DNA of 64,000 nucleotides. Origin: Dermacentor variabilis. Its lineage: Eukaryota > Arthropoda > Arachnida > Ixodida > Ixodidae. How positions within the stretch are numbered: the stretch's first letter is position 1; every line of letters begins with the position of its first letter. The DNA is taken from positions 198,438,258-198,502,257 of the forward strand of contig NC_134568.1 of NCBI RefSeq assembly GCF_050947875.1. The letters run 5' to 3'. A model generated the notes under the pieces. The model had not been told where the DNA came from. It did not search any database and worked only from the letters and a program-made list of their open reading frames with translations. Both the position numbers and the translations under genes were made by a program. This document shows, one piece after another, positions 22,359 to 32,772 of this stretch.

Positions 22359-22865
22359 CTCGCGCACTGACCGCCTGAGCGGCTCTTCTAAAGTCACAAT
22401 AACATGCCACCAACGACACCCCTGAATGCTTCCTAACCTCTCGATTCCCCAACACCCTCCCATACCTCTATTTTTCTTTTCTTGTTATTTCTTTCCATTT
22501 TTTCCTCTTGGGGTCCCCCCCGTTTTATTTCTTTCTCTCTCTCCTTTTCTTTCTTTTCTCTCCGCCTTCTCTCTCTCCCGCTCTTTGCCCATCGTCTTGG
22601 GAACCACGCTCACAGATGTCAGGCGACAGCGCTCATTCTCCTTGAAGTCTCTCCCTTTATAACCAGCCGCCAGCGACAACACCCGCACGTGACGTCACTG
22701 CACTAACCCTTTAAAACTAACATGCCGAGGATGACGAGGCCGCCTTTGACGAAGATAGGTCCTCCTCGAAACGGTGGCCAGCCATTCTGAGGCACCTTAT
22801 CTCTGTTAATAACTTTTATACCACTGTGTGCTGTTCCATCTGTTAGCCCCTTTCTTGATTTTAGG
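22359..22865. mobile_element. 507 bp insertion with a 13 bp TSD
   Basis: TTACCTGAGTACA occurs at 22346-22358 and again at 22866-22878, immediately flanking the unit, and LINE endonuclease coding continues on both sides. The interior is pyrimidine-rich at first (22450-22600) and then has CGAAGATAGGTCCTCCTCGA. There is no ORF, inverted end or A-rich tail. A 13 bp TSD suggests LINE-machinery retroposition of a non-autonomous unit. Confidence 0.8.
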
Positions 22866-23189
22866 TTACCTGAGTACATAGTTTCCACAAATGACTACGA
22901 AATACTATCTTTTCGCCTGGAAAGTTTTCTTTGTAGTGTATGCTATCGAACTTCAAATGGTTGCTTAGAAAAGTTTCCTGATACGTTTCGGTCGTTGTCA
23001 TATTATGTTAAATATCACCGCCCAAGCCTTAACTTTGCTGGAGATGTAAATATAAACATACTTAATACTGACGACAATGTAAGAAAGTTCGATTTTCTGT
23101 TAAAAACTAACGGATTGTCTAGCGTTATACAAAAACCAACACGTATCACTGCTCATAAGCAGTGCTATTAAACCAATGCTATTGGATCT

Positions 23190-23409
23190 AGTGTTGGGCT
23201 GCTAAGCACGAGGCCGCTGGATCGAATCGCGGTCACGGCGGCCGCATTTCGATGGGGTCGAAATGCGAAAACACCCCTGTGCTTAGATTTAGGTGCATGT
23301 TAAAGAACTCCAGGTGGTCGGGATTTTCGGAGTCCCTCACTAAGGCGTGCCTCATAATCAGATCGTGGTTCTGGCACTTAAAACCCCATAATTTAATTTG
23401 AATTTTTGA
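23190..23409 (+). mobile_element. tRNA-derived SINE (tick Ruka-like), copy 1
   Basis: The tRNA-like head has a B box GGATCGAATC at about 23219. The conserved body follows (GCGGCCGCATTTCGATGGGG, CAGGTGGTC, TGCCTCATAATCAGATCGTG) and an AATTTAATTT end. It sits between two halves of the LINE motif LLDLFITN, so LINE coding defines the insertion. The TSD is degenerate. Confidence 0.85.
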
Positions 23410-23729
23410 GGCCTCTTTATAACAAATATTAACGAAAGTCGTAATGCAGGAATTTTTCTTTCGGAATTAGGCTACCATTTGCCGATTTTTGCCCGTTTAA
23501 AAAAACTGCCTAGTATGCGAAAACGTTCGTCCTGTGTCGTACCAGCGATAACCGAAAAAAAAAATATTCTAGAATTAAGAGACGCGCTACAAGAACTAAA
23601 CTGCGCTTGCACACTGCTCAAACATAGCCCACGAATCCGTTTGGAAACTTTTATTTCTACTTACAATAAATGCTTTCCTACAAAAATGACTAACTGTAAA
23701 CACAGCAGCTGAAAGCCATACATTACATA

Positions 23730-24060
23730 CCGTATATACTCGTGTAAGGGCCGCACTTTCTTTTTCAGAATTTTGGCGAGGTGCGGCCCTCACATGGGAC
23801 CAAACCTTTTCGTCAAACTGGTACCGGTGCAGCCTTGATTTGTGCACACCCCGGGTACCCGGATGTACCATTGCATCAGAGGTCAACGCACAGCTCTCGC
23901 CATCTAGCAGTGGAATGCGGAAGTATACGCAGTGAGTGAAAATTCGCCGCAGCGCGAGCGCGGCATCGGGATACTGAACGCGATTGCTGCTCCGTTGAAA
24001 TCTTTTTCGCAAATTTTGAGCTGCAAGTTGTAGGTGCGGCCCTTACCAGAGCCTCTACGG
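23730..24060. mobile_element. 331 bp TA-flanked MITE (Tc1/mariner type)
   Basis: The ends CCGTATATACTCGTGTAAGG and (reverse complement) CCGTAGAGGCTCTGGTAAGG, both continuing GCCGCAC, are 27 bp inverted repeats. TA lies at 23728-23729 and 24061-24062. Removing the unit with one TA restores the LINE codons for KPYIT-YDLLTKINEKN. TA target and TIRs fit Tc1/mariner; there is no transposase. Confidence 0.9.
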
Positions 24061-25499
24061 TATGACCTTCTTACTAAAATAAATGAGAAAAACACACTAT
24101 ATCATCATTTTATTAAAATAAAAGAACCACATGGACCACAAGCCTTTAAAGCGTTTCGAAACCACCTGAATAAATGGCTTCGAAAATCCAGGAGAGATCA
24201 TTATACTAATAAGGTTGCTTCCGCAAATGGACGCGCAGGCATAATGGGAAAAAAGTTAACCCAGGCTGTTGCGCATAAAGACTGCGCTGAGCTTACCTCG
24301 ATAAAGGTGAATGATCAGAGGTATCGGGGCAAGTGTTAGCCACTAAATTCAACAAACGCTTTGTTAGTTTTTCCAGTTTTATAAGCGCGCCTAATGACCT
24401 CAGTGATGTCATCTCAGTAGAAGTGATCATTTTTATTGGTCCAGTAAATTATAATGAAGTTATGTACGTATTTCAACAACTACATATAATACTAATGCCC
24501 GAAATATTATTAGCCTCCAATTAAAAACCTAAAAAATCTGTTTTTGACGTAATCATACCATATTTAACCTACATCTTTTTTAATTTATGCATTGCTAATG
24601 CATTCTCCCCTTCCAAATGGCAAATTGCTCGTGTTACCGTAATGTTCTTTCTTTTTTAAAGGCGACAAAATGATTTCGGGAACTACAGGCCCATATCTAT
24701 ACTTCCAATGTCTTCCAAAGTATTCGGAAAAGTAATATATCATCGTTTAAGTAAATTCGTGAAAAAACATCATATTTTGACAAGTGCTCAATACCGTTTT
24801 CGGGCAACATAATTCAAGAGAATCTGCGCCTTTAGAATAGAAAGAATGCATCTTGAAGAGACTTGAACACAGTGAAACAATAGGTATATTCTTGGATTTC
24901 ACTAATGCTGTTGACCTTCTTGATCACCACCTTTTAATTGGAAAACTTGACTGTTATGGTTTTCGAGGACACACCGGAAACGGGCAGTCAGCATTAACGG
25001 CTTACTATGGGAAATGCACCCAGTTACGTGCGGAGTCCCTCAAGGGCGCATATTAAGGCCTTTTCTTTTTACCATTTTTGTTAATGATATAGTACACACC
25101 TCTTCTGCGAAATTAATAATATGCGCGCTGATGACACGAGCATGCTCTTTTCCGGGAATGATTTCGATGTCATAGTGGACACTGCGCATTACGCAATTAA
25201 AAAATTATGCGAGCGAACTAAAAAAAATGGTTTGCGTGTAAATGTTGCAAAAAGAGACACGGTTATATTTAGAGCAAGGAATAAAACAATTAAAGGGAAG
25301 CTGAAGAGTCTGTCGAATTCAATAAGACGCTCATATACGAATGCGGGAACCTTATAAACCATGTAGGTAAAATTTGGGGGTTTTTTTCAATTAGGAGCGA
25401 CGTTATCGGTTAAAATTGCGCTATAGCTCCGCTCCCGTCGAATGCCGCGCGCTGCTGCTGACGCTGACGATGCGAGCGGAGACCGGAAACCGCGGTGTT

Positions 25500-25517
25500 G
25501 TGACGTCAACTCTAGTG
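25500..25517 (+). promoter_or_regulatory. Left subterminal repeat with CRE-like TGACGTCA
   Basis: GTGACGTCAACTCTAGTG lies about 165 bp upstream of the THAP ORF and reappears exactly, inverted, at 26778-26795. It contains the palindrome TGACGTCA, the canonical CREB/ATF site. The placement suggests promoter or transposase-binding use. Confidence 0.5.
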
Positions 25518-25682
25518 TTTTTTTCCTTCGCAGCCTGCGCGACCGTGCCTGACCGTGCTTGTTTCTGCGTGCGTGCCATCGTAATCTGCTTCGTTCGACC
25601 CTGCATTCCTTTGTTGGTGCGTCTGCGTGTATGTAGAGTGGTAGTCAACGTGCGCAGCAGCAACTGAAGTGGTGGGACGATC

Positions 25683-25934
25683 ATGCCGGCTTTCTGTGCA
25701 GCCTACGGTTGCACGAGCACCAGCGGCCGCGACGATGTTGTCTTCCATTGCTTCCCACAAGACAAGAAGCTTTTAACGAAGTGGGAGGCTGCTGTGAAGC
25801 GAAAGAATTTCAAGCCCTCAAGAACAACAGTGCTGTGCTCCAACCACTTCCGTGACGACGATTATCACGAGAATTTATCATTAAAACGTGCGTTGAGTTT
25901 GCCAGTCAAGTCGGCTCGTCTAAGGCTCGTCTAA
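25683..25934 (+). CDS. THAP-domain protein of the Kolobok-type element, truncated
   Basis: THAP is a C2CH zinc-dependent DNA-binding domain found in Kolobok and P transposases. ATG 25683 begins [10 protein letters not shown] with C5 and C10. Then HCFPQD (Pro25), KWEAAVKR (Trp34) and VLCSNHF (C52, H55, F56) complete the C-x4-C-x41-C-x2-H pattern. The usual final AVPTIF-like box is absent, replaced by [12 protein letters not shown] and a stop at 25934. Only the DNA-binding part is present, 83 residues. It could still bind the element ends, as a repressor or a domesticated binder would. A missed splice site before the stop is the alternative. Confidence 0.85.
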   Translation: MPAFCAAYGCTSTSGRDDVVFHCFPQDKKLLTKWEAAVKRKNFKPSRTTVLCSNHFRDDDYHENLSLKRALSLPVKSARLRLV

Positions 25935-26534
25935 TAACTGGTGTTGGAAGGCCTTATGAATACACGAACTCGCCCAAACCTGGATTTTGATTTACTGCGA
26001 GCTCCTTCGTGTTAGCACGCTGAACGGAAGGTGCATGTTTATCTCCCGCCCTTAACGCAGGTTTCGTCGCAAAGCGCCGCGAATATTCTATTTGCGCGTG
26101 TGTTGTAAAACAGCCTGCATGCAGCTACCATAACGTAGTGCGAATGTAGAGTTTGCATGTGCTGGAAAGCCGGCGCACGCCAGGACGCTACGCTCCCCCC
26201 TTCTCTCGCGCACAGCGAGAAACCGACCGTCTCACGTAGCCGACGGAATTCGCCGCCTTTACGACTTCGGTTACGAGTAGTGTGCGGATGGCGCACAGAT
26301 GACGGTCACTACACGTACTGCATGAACCGGGAAGCTTTTCACGCGTTTAAACCGTCTTTGTAGATTGCCGACAGCTTTGGACAGCGCACAAATGCCGACG
26401 ATCGCATCCCCGCTTACGTTCCACGAGGAGGCGTGCAGGAACACAACACTACAGTTGTTTGACCGGAAACGAGCTCACTAGATCGGCGAAAGATCGGCGA
26501 GATCACTAGATCCCTTTGCAAAAAACATACTCAC

Positions 26535-26716
26535 CAAAGAGCATTTCCAACACGAGGAGATCCCAAGACTTCGCTTTCGTTCGCGTCGAAAGCACTGCTC
26601 GCACCAGCATCGTTTGCTTCTTCGAGAGACCGGCTCTTCGCAATCGGCTCGTACATGTAGGGAGTAACGCCGAACTCCTCAGAAAAACGCAGTCTCTCTA
26701 AATTTTCCATTACCAT
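26535..26716 (-). CDS. First exon of a P2X7-intracellular-domain-like protein (candidate)
   Basis: Minus-strand ATG 26716 opens MVMENLERLRF, then EEFGVTPYMYEPIA, an acidic/Ser stretch (EEANDAGASSAFDANESE) and RVGNALW. The coding run ends at G 26535, followed by GTGAGTATG, a near-consensus splice donor. This resembles the N-terminus of invertebrate proteins annotated as P2X purinoceptor 7-like, where a G-N-x-x-W-C-x-C zinc module follows; here the Trp codon would be split by the intron. The next exon is not visible, probably lost in the internal deletion. It converges on the THAP ORF within the same element. Family assignment is tentative. Confidence 0.4.
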
Positions 26717-26777
26717 CTCAGAAAAACAGCACCAAACTACCTGGCACCGCGCTTCATGTGTAGCGGCAGCGGTCGGT

Positions 26778-26795
26778 CACTAGAGTTGACGTCAC
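26778..26795 (-). promoter_or_regulatory. Right subterminal repeat with CRE-like TGACGTCA
   Basis: This is the exact inverted copy of 25500-25517. It lies about 60 bp upstream of the minus-strand exon at 26716, mirroring the left side. Confidence 0.5.
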
Positions 26796-27495
26796 GAGGC
26801 GCCCGACCAATCACAGGCGGAAACGAGACGCGCGAGCTTAGCGTGTCCGCTGCTGCACTTTTCGTCGAAATAAAATAGATTTGCGCTTTCTTTCGCTCAA
26901 TTTCGATACGATATTCGAATTCGGAGGGTTGAAAACCATTATGTACACATGTTCACTCATTTTTTCTGGAAAACCTTTCAGCTTCCCTTTAAACTAGCCA
27001 AAGAAATGTACTTCAGTTCTACTCCATTAGAAATTGTACTTAAATTTCGGAGTGTAGGTGTAAATTTTCACGAAACAATGCCCTGGTATGATCACGTCAG
27101 TCAGGTCACCACTAAAATATCTCAAATCATTGGTGTCCTTTTCTGCAATGAACATTTCCTTCCCTGCGGCACCATGATGTTATCATATCACTGACTTTTC
27201 CAGTCTCGACCTTACTTTTGCCACCTAACTTGGGGAAACATGTCTGAGGAAAACTCAGCAAAGTTACATATTTTACAAAAAAAAAATATTTCTTCGAAGT
27301 GTCGCAAACGTGCATATATTGTATCATACTAAAGAGCTTTTTCTAAAATATAAAGTACTTCCGGCTCTAAATCTGTATCATTAACGCGTATGTATTGCTT
27401 TCAAACGCAAAATAACACAGGAGACATCATTTTTTTTACAACTTTCTAATTTATGCCCCATAAATGGTTCGTTCAAACAATATGGCTGGCAGAAA

Positions 27496-28179
27496 CACCT
27501 GGGTTAACCCCAGGTGGTCAAAATTATGCGTAAGTCCCCTATTGCTATGATGATAATAGTGATGGTGATGGCTATGAGGACGATGATGATGATGATTACA
27601 TGCCTTCAGAACATGACCCCTAGCCACTGTGGAGGATGGGCCAGGAAGCGGCTGGTTTTACGCACAGTTACTGAAATCAGAAGAATGAACTTGAAAATTT
27701 AAACTGCGAATCAAAGATTATTTTGTTTACTCTAACCTCCCCCTCCTCGTTCATTTCCGTCTCGTCTTCCTCAGCTTCACTGCTTCCGCTATCTTACACA
27801 TATACTTTTTTTTTAAAGACACACAGACTGTTAGATAGGCCCGCCGAACGCCTGCAGCCGCTGCTTGGTGCTGTTGTCCCTGGCCGTCCTTCCAGACAAA
27901 GGGTGCTTCACCGGCGAGCGTGCAGCTATGAAATGCCGTCCACGCTTCATGGTATTTTTGACGCCAAAGCGCCGGCGACGAAACCAGAGTCACCTCAAAA
28001 TAATTGTCAAGCGATTATGTGTCGCGTCTTCATCTCTCCGACGACCCAGAGCTGACGAACGAGCGAAGTTCTTTGGCCCCCAAACTGCAATGGGTCATTG
28101 GCCATGTGCGTCTCTAAACGGCGACGCCAGTCTTTGTGTGCTTCCCTCGAAGCACCAGCGCCCGCCTGCACAATGGCGG
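27496..28179. other. SINE scrap, GAT repeats, unassigned sequence
   Basis: TTAACCCCAGGTGGTC at about 27502 resembles the SINE core, truncated on both sides. GAT/GAC triplets run to about 27598. The minus frame 27751-27993 has no recognisable domain. Confidence 0.4.
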
Positions 28180-28880
28180 GGTCAAGCGCACACTACTGAC
28201 ATGCAGACAAAGAACCTGCCTTCAAGGTGACCTCGGAATTCTTTGAAAACCGTAGTGGCAGTCAAGCCTACAAAGAGCTAACGCTGATAATTGCCGTGAA
28301 AAAGCGAGGACGCCGGTTTCACCTGAAATTGCCTCTTCATTGCATTGAGGGCGGGTCGAAGGTTGGACACCGGAGGCGGAGCCCTGCGACATGGGTGGGA
28401 ATTTGAGAACTGAGCTGAAATTCCAATTGGCCGAGAGAAGGACACTGAATTCCCTCGTCGAGCGAGAGAGGGAAGAGAACTGCATAAAAAGCCGCAGCGA
28501 GAAGGTGTGAAAAAAGCCACTCCTGAGAGTTTTCAAGCCAGCGCACATTTTGCTGTCGTCTCATGTTTATTTTCATATTTATTTTTCTTCTCGGCTTAAT
28601 GCCCACAAAAATTCCAAATTAGTTAAATGCGAAACCAAATTAATTGTTCCTTCGCCAAGCGTCAGCACTCTTCAGCATGCAACATCATCGCTTGCCGGAG
28701 AGCGTTGGAGGTTTCCGGACACCGACCTGGCAGAGGGAACTACAGGGCGTCCCGGAGAAAACTTCCAACCTCGGAAATGCAAAAAGACAAAGAAAGGTTC
28801 GACCTAGTCCCGCAAGTGAGCAGCAAGAGCTACCACGTCCGTGAAATATGTGACTAGCACAACATTGTATCTCTCTAGTT
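28180..28880. other. Unassigned; possible TATA element
   Basis: GCATAAAAAGCC at 28482 has the look of a TATA box as in an LTR, but I found no TG..CA ends, duplicate LTR or adjoining gag/pol. Overlapping short frames are not supported. Confidence 0.25.
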
Positions 28881-29055
28881 ACCTCGCAAAGCATTTCCCA
28901 AGGGTGCTAATCTTCCGATCCTATTTATTTTTATCATATCTCACTCAAAATAACTGATCCCGGCGATAGGAGGGGCGCGGCTTTGTGCGAGCCAATGACG
29001 AAAGAAAAAATGCAAAACGAGAAAAATTGTTACGCAGTATGCGCCTGGTGTATAT

Positions 29056-29306
29056 TTCATCATTATCATCATCAGCCTATTTAATGTTTACTGGAGGACG
29101 AAGGACTCTCCCTGCAATCTCCAATTATTCCTGTGCTGCGCCAACCGATCCTAACTTACGCCTGCGAATTTCCTAATTTTATCACCCCACATAGTTTACT
29201 GCCATCCTCGACTCCTCTTCCATTCTTGGCACCCATTCTGTAACTCTAATGGTCCACCGGTTATCTAACCTACGTATTACATGGTCTGTCCAGCTCCATT
29301 TTCTTA
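29056..29306 (-). mobile_element. RTE-type LINE 3' end fragment
   Basis: On plus it starts with the CATCATTATCATCATCAGCC motif and continues with GGACGAAGGACTCTCCCTGC and TCTAATGGTCCACCGGTTAT. This is the widespread arthropod RTE-type 3' end read backwards. The trinucleotide run marks the 3' tail, so the element points left. It is heavily 5'-truncated. Confidence 0.65.
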
Positions 29307-29310
29307 AGAA

Positions 29311-29638
29311 AACGTCGTTTTATGCATTGAAGCACAAAAGTAACTGGAACGCCAATCCATTTTTCCACAAGATTCGGGAATTAATATCTCGAAACTGGTG
29401 TTCCAAGTGGATCCGCCTTGCGAACTACACGGCTAAAATTTGTAAGTTACAACATGGGCCACAATTGTAATTAGTTAAGAAGGTAATTAGTGAATTTTTG
29501 TTAATCAGTCAAATGTGCATTTCATTTTTTTTATTTGCAAATAGTGTCCGCCGCTTCGAGTAGAACTAGAATTGTGCTGTCTGCCACAGGCAAGCTTTAA
29601 GAATTTTCGAAGTGTTCGCTGAAACACCCTGTATATAG
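29311..29638. repeat. Dispersed repeat ending GCTGAAACACCCTGTAT
   Basis: The right end carries ACACCCTGTATA, a common terminus of tick mariner-like MITEs. The matching left end (ACAGGGTGT) is missing, probably removed where it abuts the RTE fragment. Confidence 0.4.
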
Positions 29639-30624
29639 TTAAAACGGGCTTCTTCATGCGGTTCAGTTAAGGAACGCCATGGGATGACAACTGTTTACCA
29701 GCAACCATCTCTTACCACTTCAAGAGGAGGGATTAAGCAACAAGATACAACCGGCACAAAAAATATGCAAGCGCCTTTTGCTGATGTCGGCCGCCGCACG
29801 CAATCTGTTTTTCTTCGGGGCTTGTGTATGCTATGTTGCGTAAGAGGTACCCTTACACTTCGAGATAGGATGAATGCGAAGAAGGGCATTGCGCGACTTG
29901 TGTCTCGTCAGATGATTCGTCTGGGAGTGCGTCTCGGTGGAGGTCGAAGAGATCTTCCCAGACAATGGAATTGTCGGTGGTACGAAGCAGCAATCATAAA
30001 GGTCGCCTCTCTCGTCGTGTCACCTCATGGCGATGACAACGGCAGATGCTGCGAACGGCATTCGCAAATGTATATGAACAACTAATCAACAGAAAGTGTC
30101 GCACAACTGGGGACAGATGCAGTTCTCTCTTAATGTCACCTGCCGCCTCTAAGTCTACCAATCAAGTAACCCGGAGACGTCCCACGAAATTATACCAGGT
30201 ACAAAAAGGAAAGATTTTCGTCGTGCACACGTACCTATATTAGTGGAGCTTTAGTTTGCTTGCCCTCATGCAAGCACATTTACTACACTTGCTTTATTAT
30301 CCAAGCAAGACAACATAAGGATTATTTTCGTTGGAATCCGAGGGGATCGATTTTTGGTTAGTTGCAATCATATGATGATAACACACAATGAAGAATATCA
30401 AGAAACAGACAGCATTCATTGGAATGCGATCAAAAAGCGCTATAGAATGCCAAACTCGACGTTGGTACTCCTTCAGAAAAGATTCTTGTGGGTTAATCTG
30501 GCCATTGGAACGAATATTTCCGATAGTCAAAGTGTGACAATATTGCGCAGACCACGTGGTAACGTTTTACAGGTAAAGGCAATCCTATTTCAACAAGCAA
30601 GTTATCCCTTACATAATTTTTATA
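29639..30624. other. No supported gene
   Basis: Frames such as 29684-30085 and 30354-30647 are open but lack domains, and no splice-consistent exon was found. Confidence 0.4.
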
Positions 30625-31190
30625 AAAAGTCTATAGACTGTCTATAGACATGTCTTGTCTATGAAGTCTATAGACATTCCTTTAGAGTAGTCTATAGAGT
30701 TATGGCCTTACAGTTTTCATAGACTAGTCTACAAGAAGTCTGAGTCTATAGACTGTCTGTAGATTACTGAAAATTCACGTTTGTAGACAACTGCCTGCAG
30801 AATGTCTATAGACAAAAGTGTATACTTATACAGTTCTACTTTTGTAGATTGAAGTCTATGGAATATCTATAGACAAATGTTTGTAGACTATCTATAGACT
30901 ATTCCTATAGACCAGTCTATAGGCAGTCTGTTGACTTATGGCCTTACACTTTTTGTAGACTAGTCTATAATATGTCTGAGTCTATACACAATCTATAGAC
31001 TGTCTATAGATTAATGAAAATTCACGTTTGTAGACAAATGTCTACAGAATCTCTATAGAGAAAAGTATATGGATTATACAGTTATATTTTTGTAGACTGA
31101 AGTCTATAGAATGTCTATAGACAAATGTTTATAGACTATCTATAGACATTTGCTATAGACATTCCATAGACTTCTGTCTACAGAAATAGA
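30625..31190. repeat. CTATAGAC-rich satellite with 236 bp higher-order repeat
   Basis: The 10 bp palindrome GTCTATAGAC and variants recur every 10-40 bp. Superimposed are two longer copies starting with TTATGGCCTTACA at 30700 and 30936, each also containing TGAAAATTCACGTTTGTAGA. A scrap of the same motif occurs near 34000. Confidence 0.85.
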
Positions 31191-31249
31191 ATTATATATA
31201 GTTATATTTTTCTTCTATTCTATTCTAATACTAGCCCTGACGATAAACT

Positions 31250-32300
31250 TCTCAATAGTCTCATTAGTAGCCGAAAAGAAATTCTTGAAAAGACAGGGGC
31301 AGTCTCTGTCAAGCTTGACGACTAGATTGCCCGAACAGACTCGCGTCTGAATTCTTTTGAATGCAAACTGAAGCCGTCTTTTGTGATACAGTGCGCAATT
31401 TGGTCAATGTGAAGAGGCGGTTAAGCAAATGATTCAAGTTTATGCAGCATTGCACTCTAAAAGTGACGATCTGGAAAACCGCAGCTGGCAAAATAATCTC
31501 GTTATCTATGGGCGGAAGGAAACAGATGAAGAAACGCCAGCGTCGCTAAGAAAGCAGGTGATCGACGATGTGTTCTCTAGTAAGATGGGCATGAATGTAA
31601 CCTGCGTAAAAACAATCGATTCGGCACTAAAAAGCAAACCGGTAAAACTCGTTATCTTACGGCTCTATGATTATAATGTAAAAAACGAACTTTTCAAACA
31701 TGCGCATAAACTAAAGGGCTCCGGCATATCACTCAATAATGATTACTTTCATTAGGTTAGCTTAAAAAAGAAAGCATCTATGGGAACACGCGAAAGTGAA
31801 AAGTGTGGGTACTCTGTAAAGCTTGACCACGATGAGCTGATTATTAATGGTACAACGTTTACATAAAACTCTGAAGCACATGAGATAGTGCGATTCAGGC
31901 GAAAGTGACGAAATCGCATTGTTAAGCAAGCATATAATCTTGTCCCGTTACTAACCAACCGTCGAAGTGTAAGAAATAAGGTCGCTGAACTGGAAGGCTT
32001 GGTAAACAGCGTAGGTGCTGATATCGTTATTGGCACCGAGTCTTGGCTTGAGCCTACAAGAGCTGACCACGAGGTCTTTTCCAGTGATTTCTCCGCATAC
32101 CGCAAGGACAGATCTCCGCATGCATGGCGGTGGTGTATTTGTGCTCGTAAAGTGCGTACACTGCAGAAATTTTGGGCCAGACCGCGTAGGACCGAACTTA
32201 TCGGGGAATATAAGCGCTGGTGGCGACATCTCGTGACTCTTAGATCAGCTGCGACGTGTTCGAAATATTCTCGCGTTGTAGGACTTTTGCCCTCGAGGAG
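31250..32300 (+). pseudogene. CR1-group LINE fragment: ORF1 C-terminus and endonuclease N-terminus
   Basis: ORF1 begins decayed (LISSRKEILEKTGAVSVKLD). It becomes clear at 31429 with KSDDLENRSWQNNLVIYGRK (coiled coil into RNA-binding fold) and KPVKLVILRLYDYNVKNELF, KLKGSGISL. The endonuclease follows after about 31930: NRRSVRNKVAELEGLV, IVIGTESWLEPTRADHEVF, SDFSAYRKDR, then a frameshift and HGGGVFVLVK. The piece ends before the catalytic Asp/His blocks. The CTATAGAC satellite sits immediately upstream. Confidence 0.7.
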
Positions 32301-32772
32301 AATCTAAAATACAAAACACGCTGATGATGATTACGTCTTTACAGACACGCTTACCTAATGAGTTTAGTGGAAATGGGAACGTTTTGTTATCCGAAAGTTT
32401 AACCAGCGGCATAAATGGTTATATGTACCCACGTCTGCCGGTTTTAGCTGTATGCATCAGTAAGGCATGACGACAGGAACCGCGCATGAAGTGACGACCA
32501 CCTCGTGGGATAGAAGCCCATTGTTTTCTGGTGGTTTGGCTACACACGGCGTCGCAAGGTGTCGCCGCCAGCGATGATGGTGATAAGATAAAAATAATAA
32601 TGCTTCTTACTGAGTTCGCCTAAAAGCGGCTACTTGAAGCGGCATGTAGCCTTGGATTTTTTGTACCCGTAGGTTCAAAAGTTTCTGTAGTAATCACTTA
32701 TACTATGGGCGTCATTAACCTAATATTCGGAAGTACATGATATCATATCAATTTCTTTAGTGAATATTAAAC
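32301..32772. other. No gene seen
   Basis: Possible decayed LINE sequence at first, then unassigned AT-rich sequence. Confidence 0.4.

Larger units (their letters stand above)
22110..23720 (+). pseudogene. LINE endonuclease split by two insertions
   Basis: Endonuclease blocks are ECIPLNAKSIPNKEAKL-like, NLDVMLDGVMLCETGS (catalytic Glu), NRVTGRRGGVC and NHPNYYLST, then the 507 bp insertion. The domain resumes at 22866 with IVSTNDYEILSFRLESFLCS, VCYRTSNG, FAGDVNINIL (catalytic Asp and Asn), GLSSVIQKPTRIT and MLLDL, then the SINE. After it: FITNINESRNAGIF and LGYHLPIFARL, where the usual SDH box reads LGYH, so the catalytic Asp is lost. A linker KPYIT ends at the MITE. Confidence 0.75.
25294..26988. 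mobile_element. Kolobok-type DNA transposon derivative, TTAA-flanked
   Basis: AGGGAAGCTGAA at 25294-25305 and its complement ending at 26988 are the termini. TTAA lies at 25290-25293 and 26989-26992, and excision with one TTAA rejoins the LINE frame (NKTI-KLAKEM). TTAA targets, ends starting AGGG and an encoded THAP domain together define the Kolobok superfamily. At 1.7 kb with no catalytic transposase core it is an internally deleted derivative. It carries a THAP ORF on plus and a convergent exon on minus. Confidence 0.8.
24063..27480 (+). pseudogene. LINE reverse transcriptase split by a Kolobok-type element
   Basis: The linker YDLLTKINEKNTLYHHFIK and FRNHLNKWLRKSRRDHYTNK is followed by decayed fingers (KWQIARVTV, NDFGNYRPISIL-like), LDFTNAVDLLDHHLLIGKL (palm A, Ala for the usual Phe), CGVPQGRILRPFLFTIFVND (motif B) and ICADDTSMLFSGND (active site kept). 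The frame KRDTVIFRARNKTI is cut at 25293 and resumes at 26993 as KLAKEMYFSSTPLEIVLKFR, GVNFHETMPWYDHV and HLTWGNMSEEN. The thumb fades out by 27480. Confidence 0.8.
20040..27495 (+). mobile_element. CR1-group LINE broken by five nested insertions
   Basis: Ordered plus-strand pieces of one LINE: ORF1 with a PHD-like finger (20134-20592), the ORF1 RNA-binding part (21608 on), endonuclease (22110-23720) and reverse transcriptase (24063-27480). Between them lie an 0.8 kb repeat, a 507 bp unit (22359-22865), a SINE (23190-23409), a MITE (23730-24060) and a Kolobok-type element (25294-26988). Removing the MITE and the Kolobok element with one copy of TA or TTAA restores the LINE frame exactly. A 45 bp SINE-like scrap (27496-27541) and GAT repeats follow the end. 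Confidence 0.85.

Noticed and set aside
22426..22706. Ser/Phe/Leu-rich plus-strand ORFs
   Set aside because: Pyrimidine-rich low-complexity sequence within the 507 bp insertion.
28180..28880. Solo LTR suggested by GCATAAAAAGCC
   Set aside because: No TG/CA ends, TSD or polyadenylation spacing could be shown.
30625..31190. CRISPR-like array
   Set aside because: The repeats are short, variable, palindromic and irregularly spaced in a eukaryotic genome, with no unique spacers of constant length.
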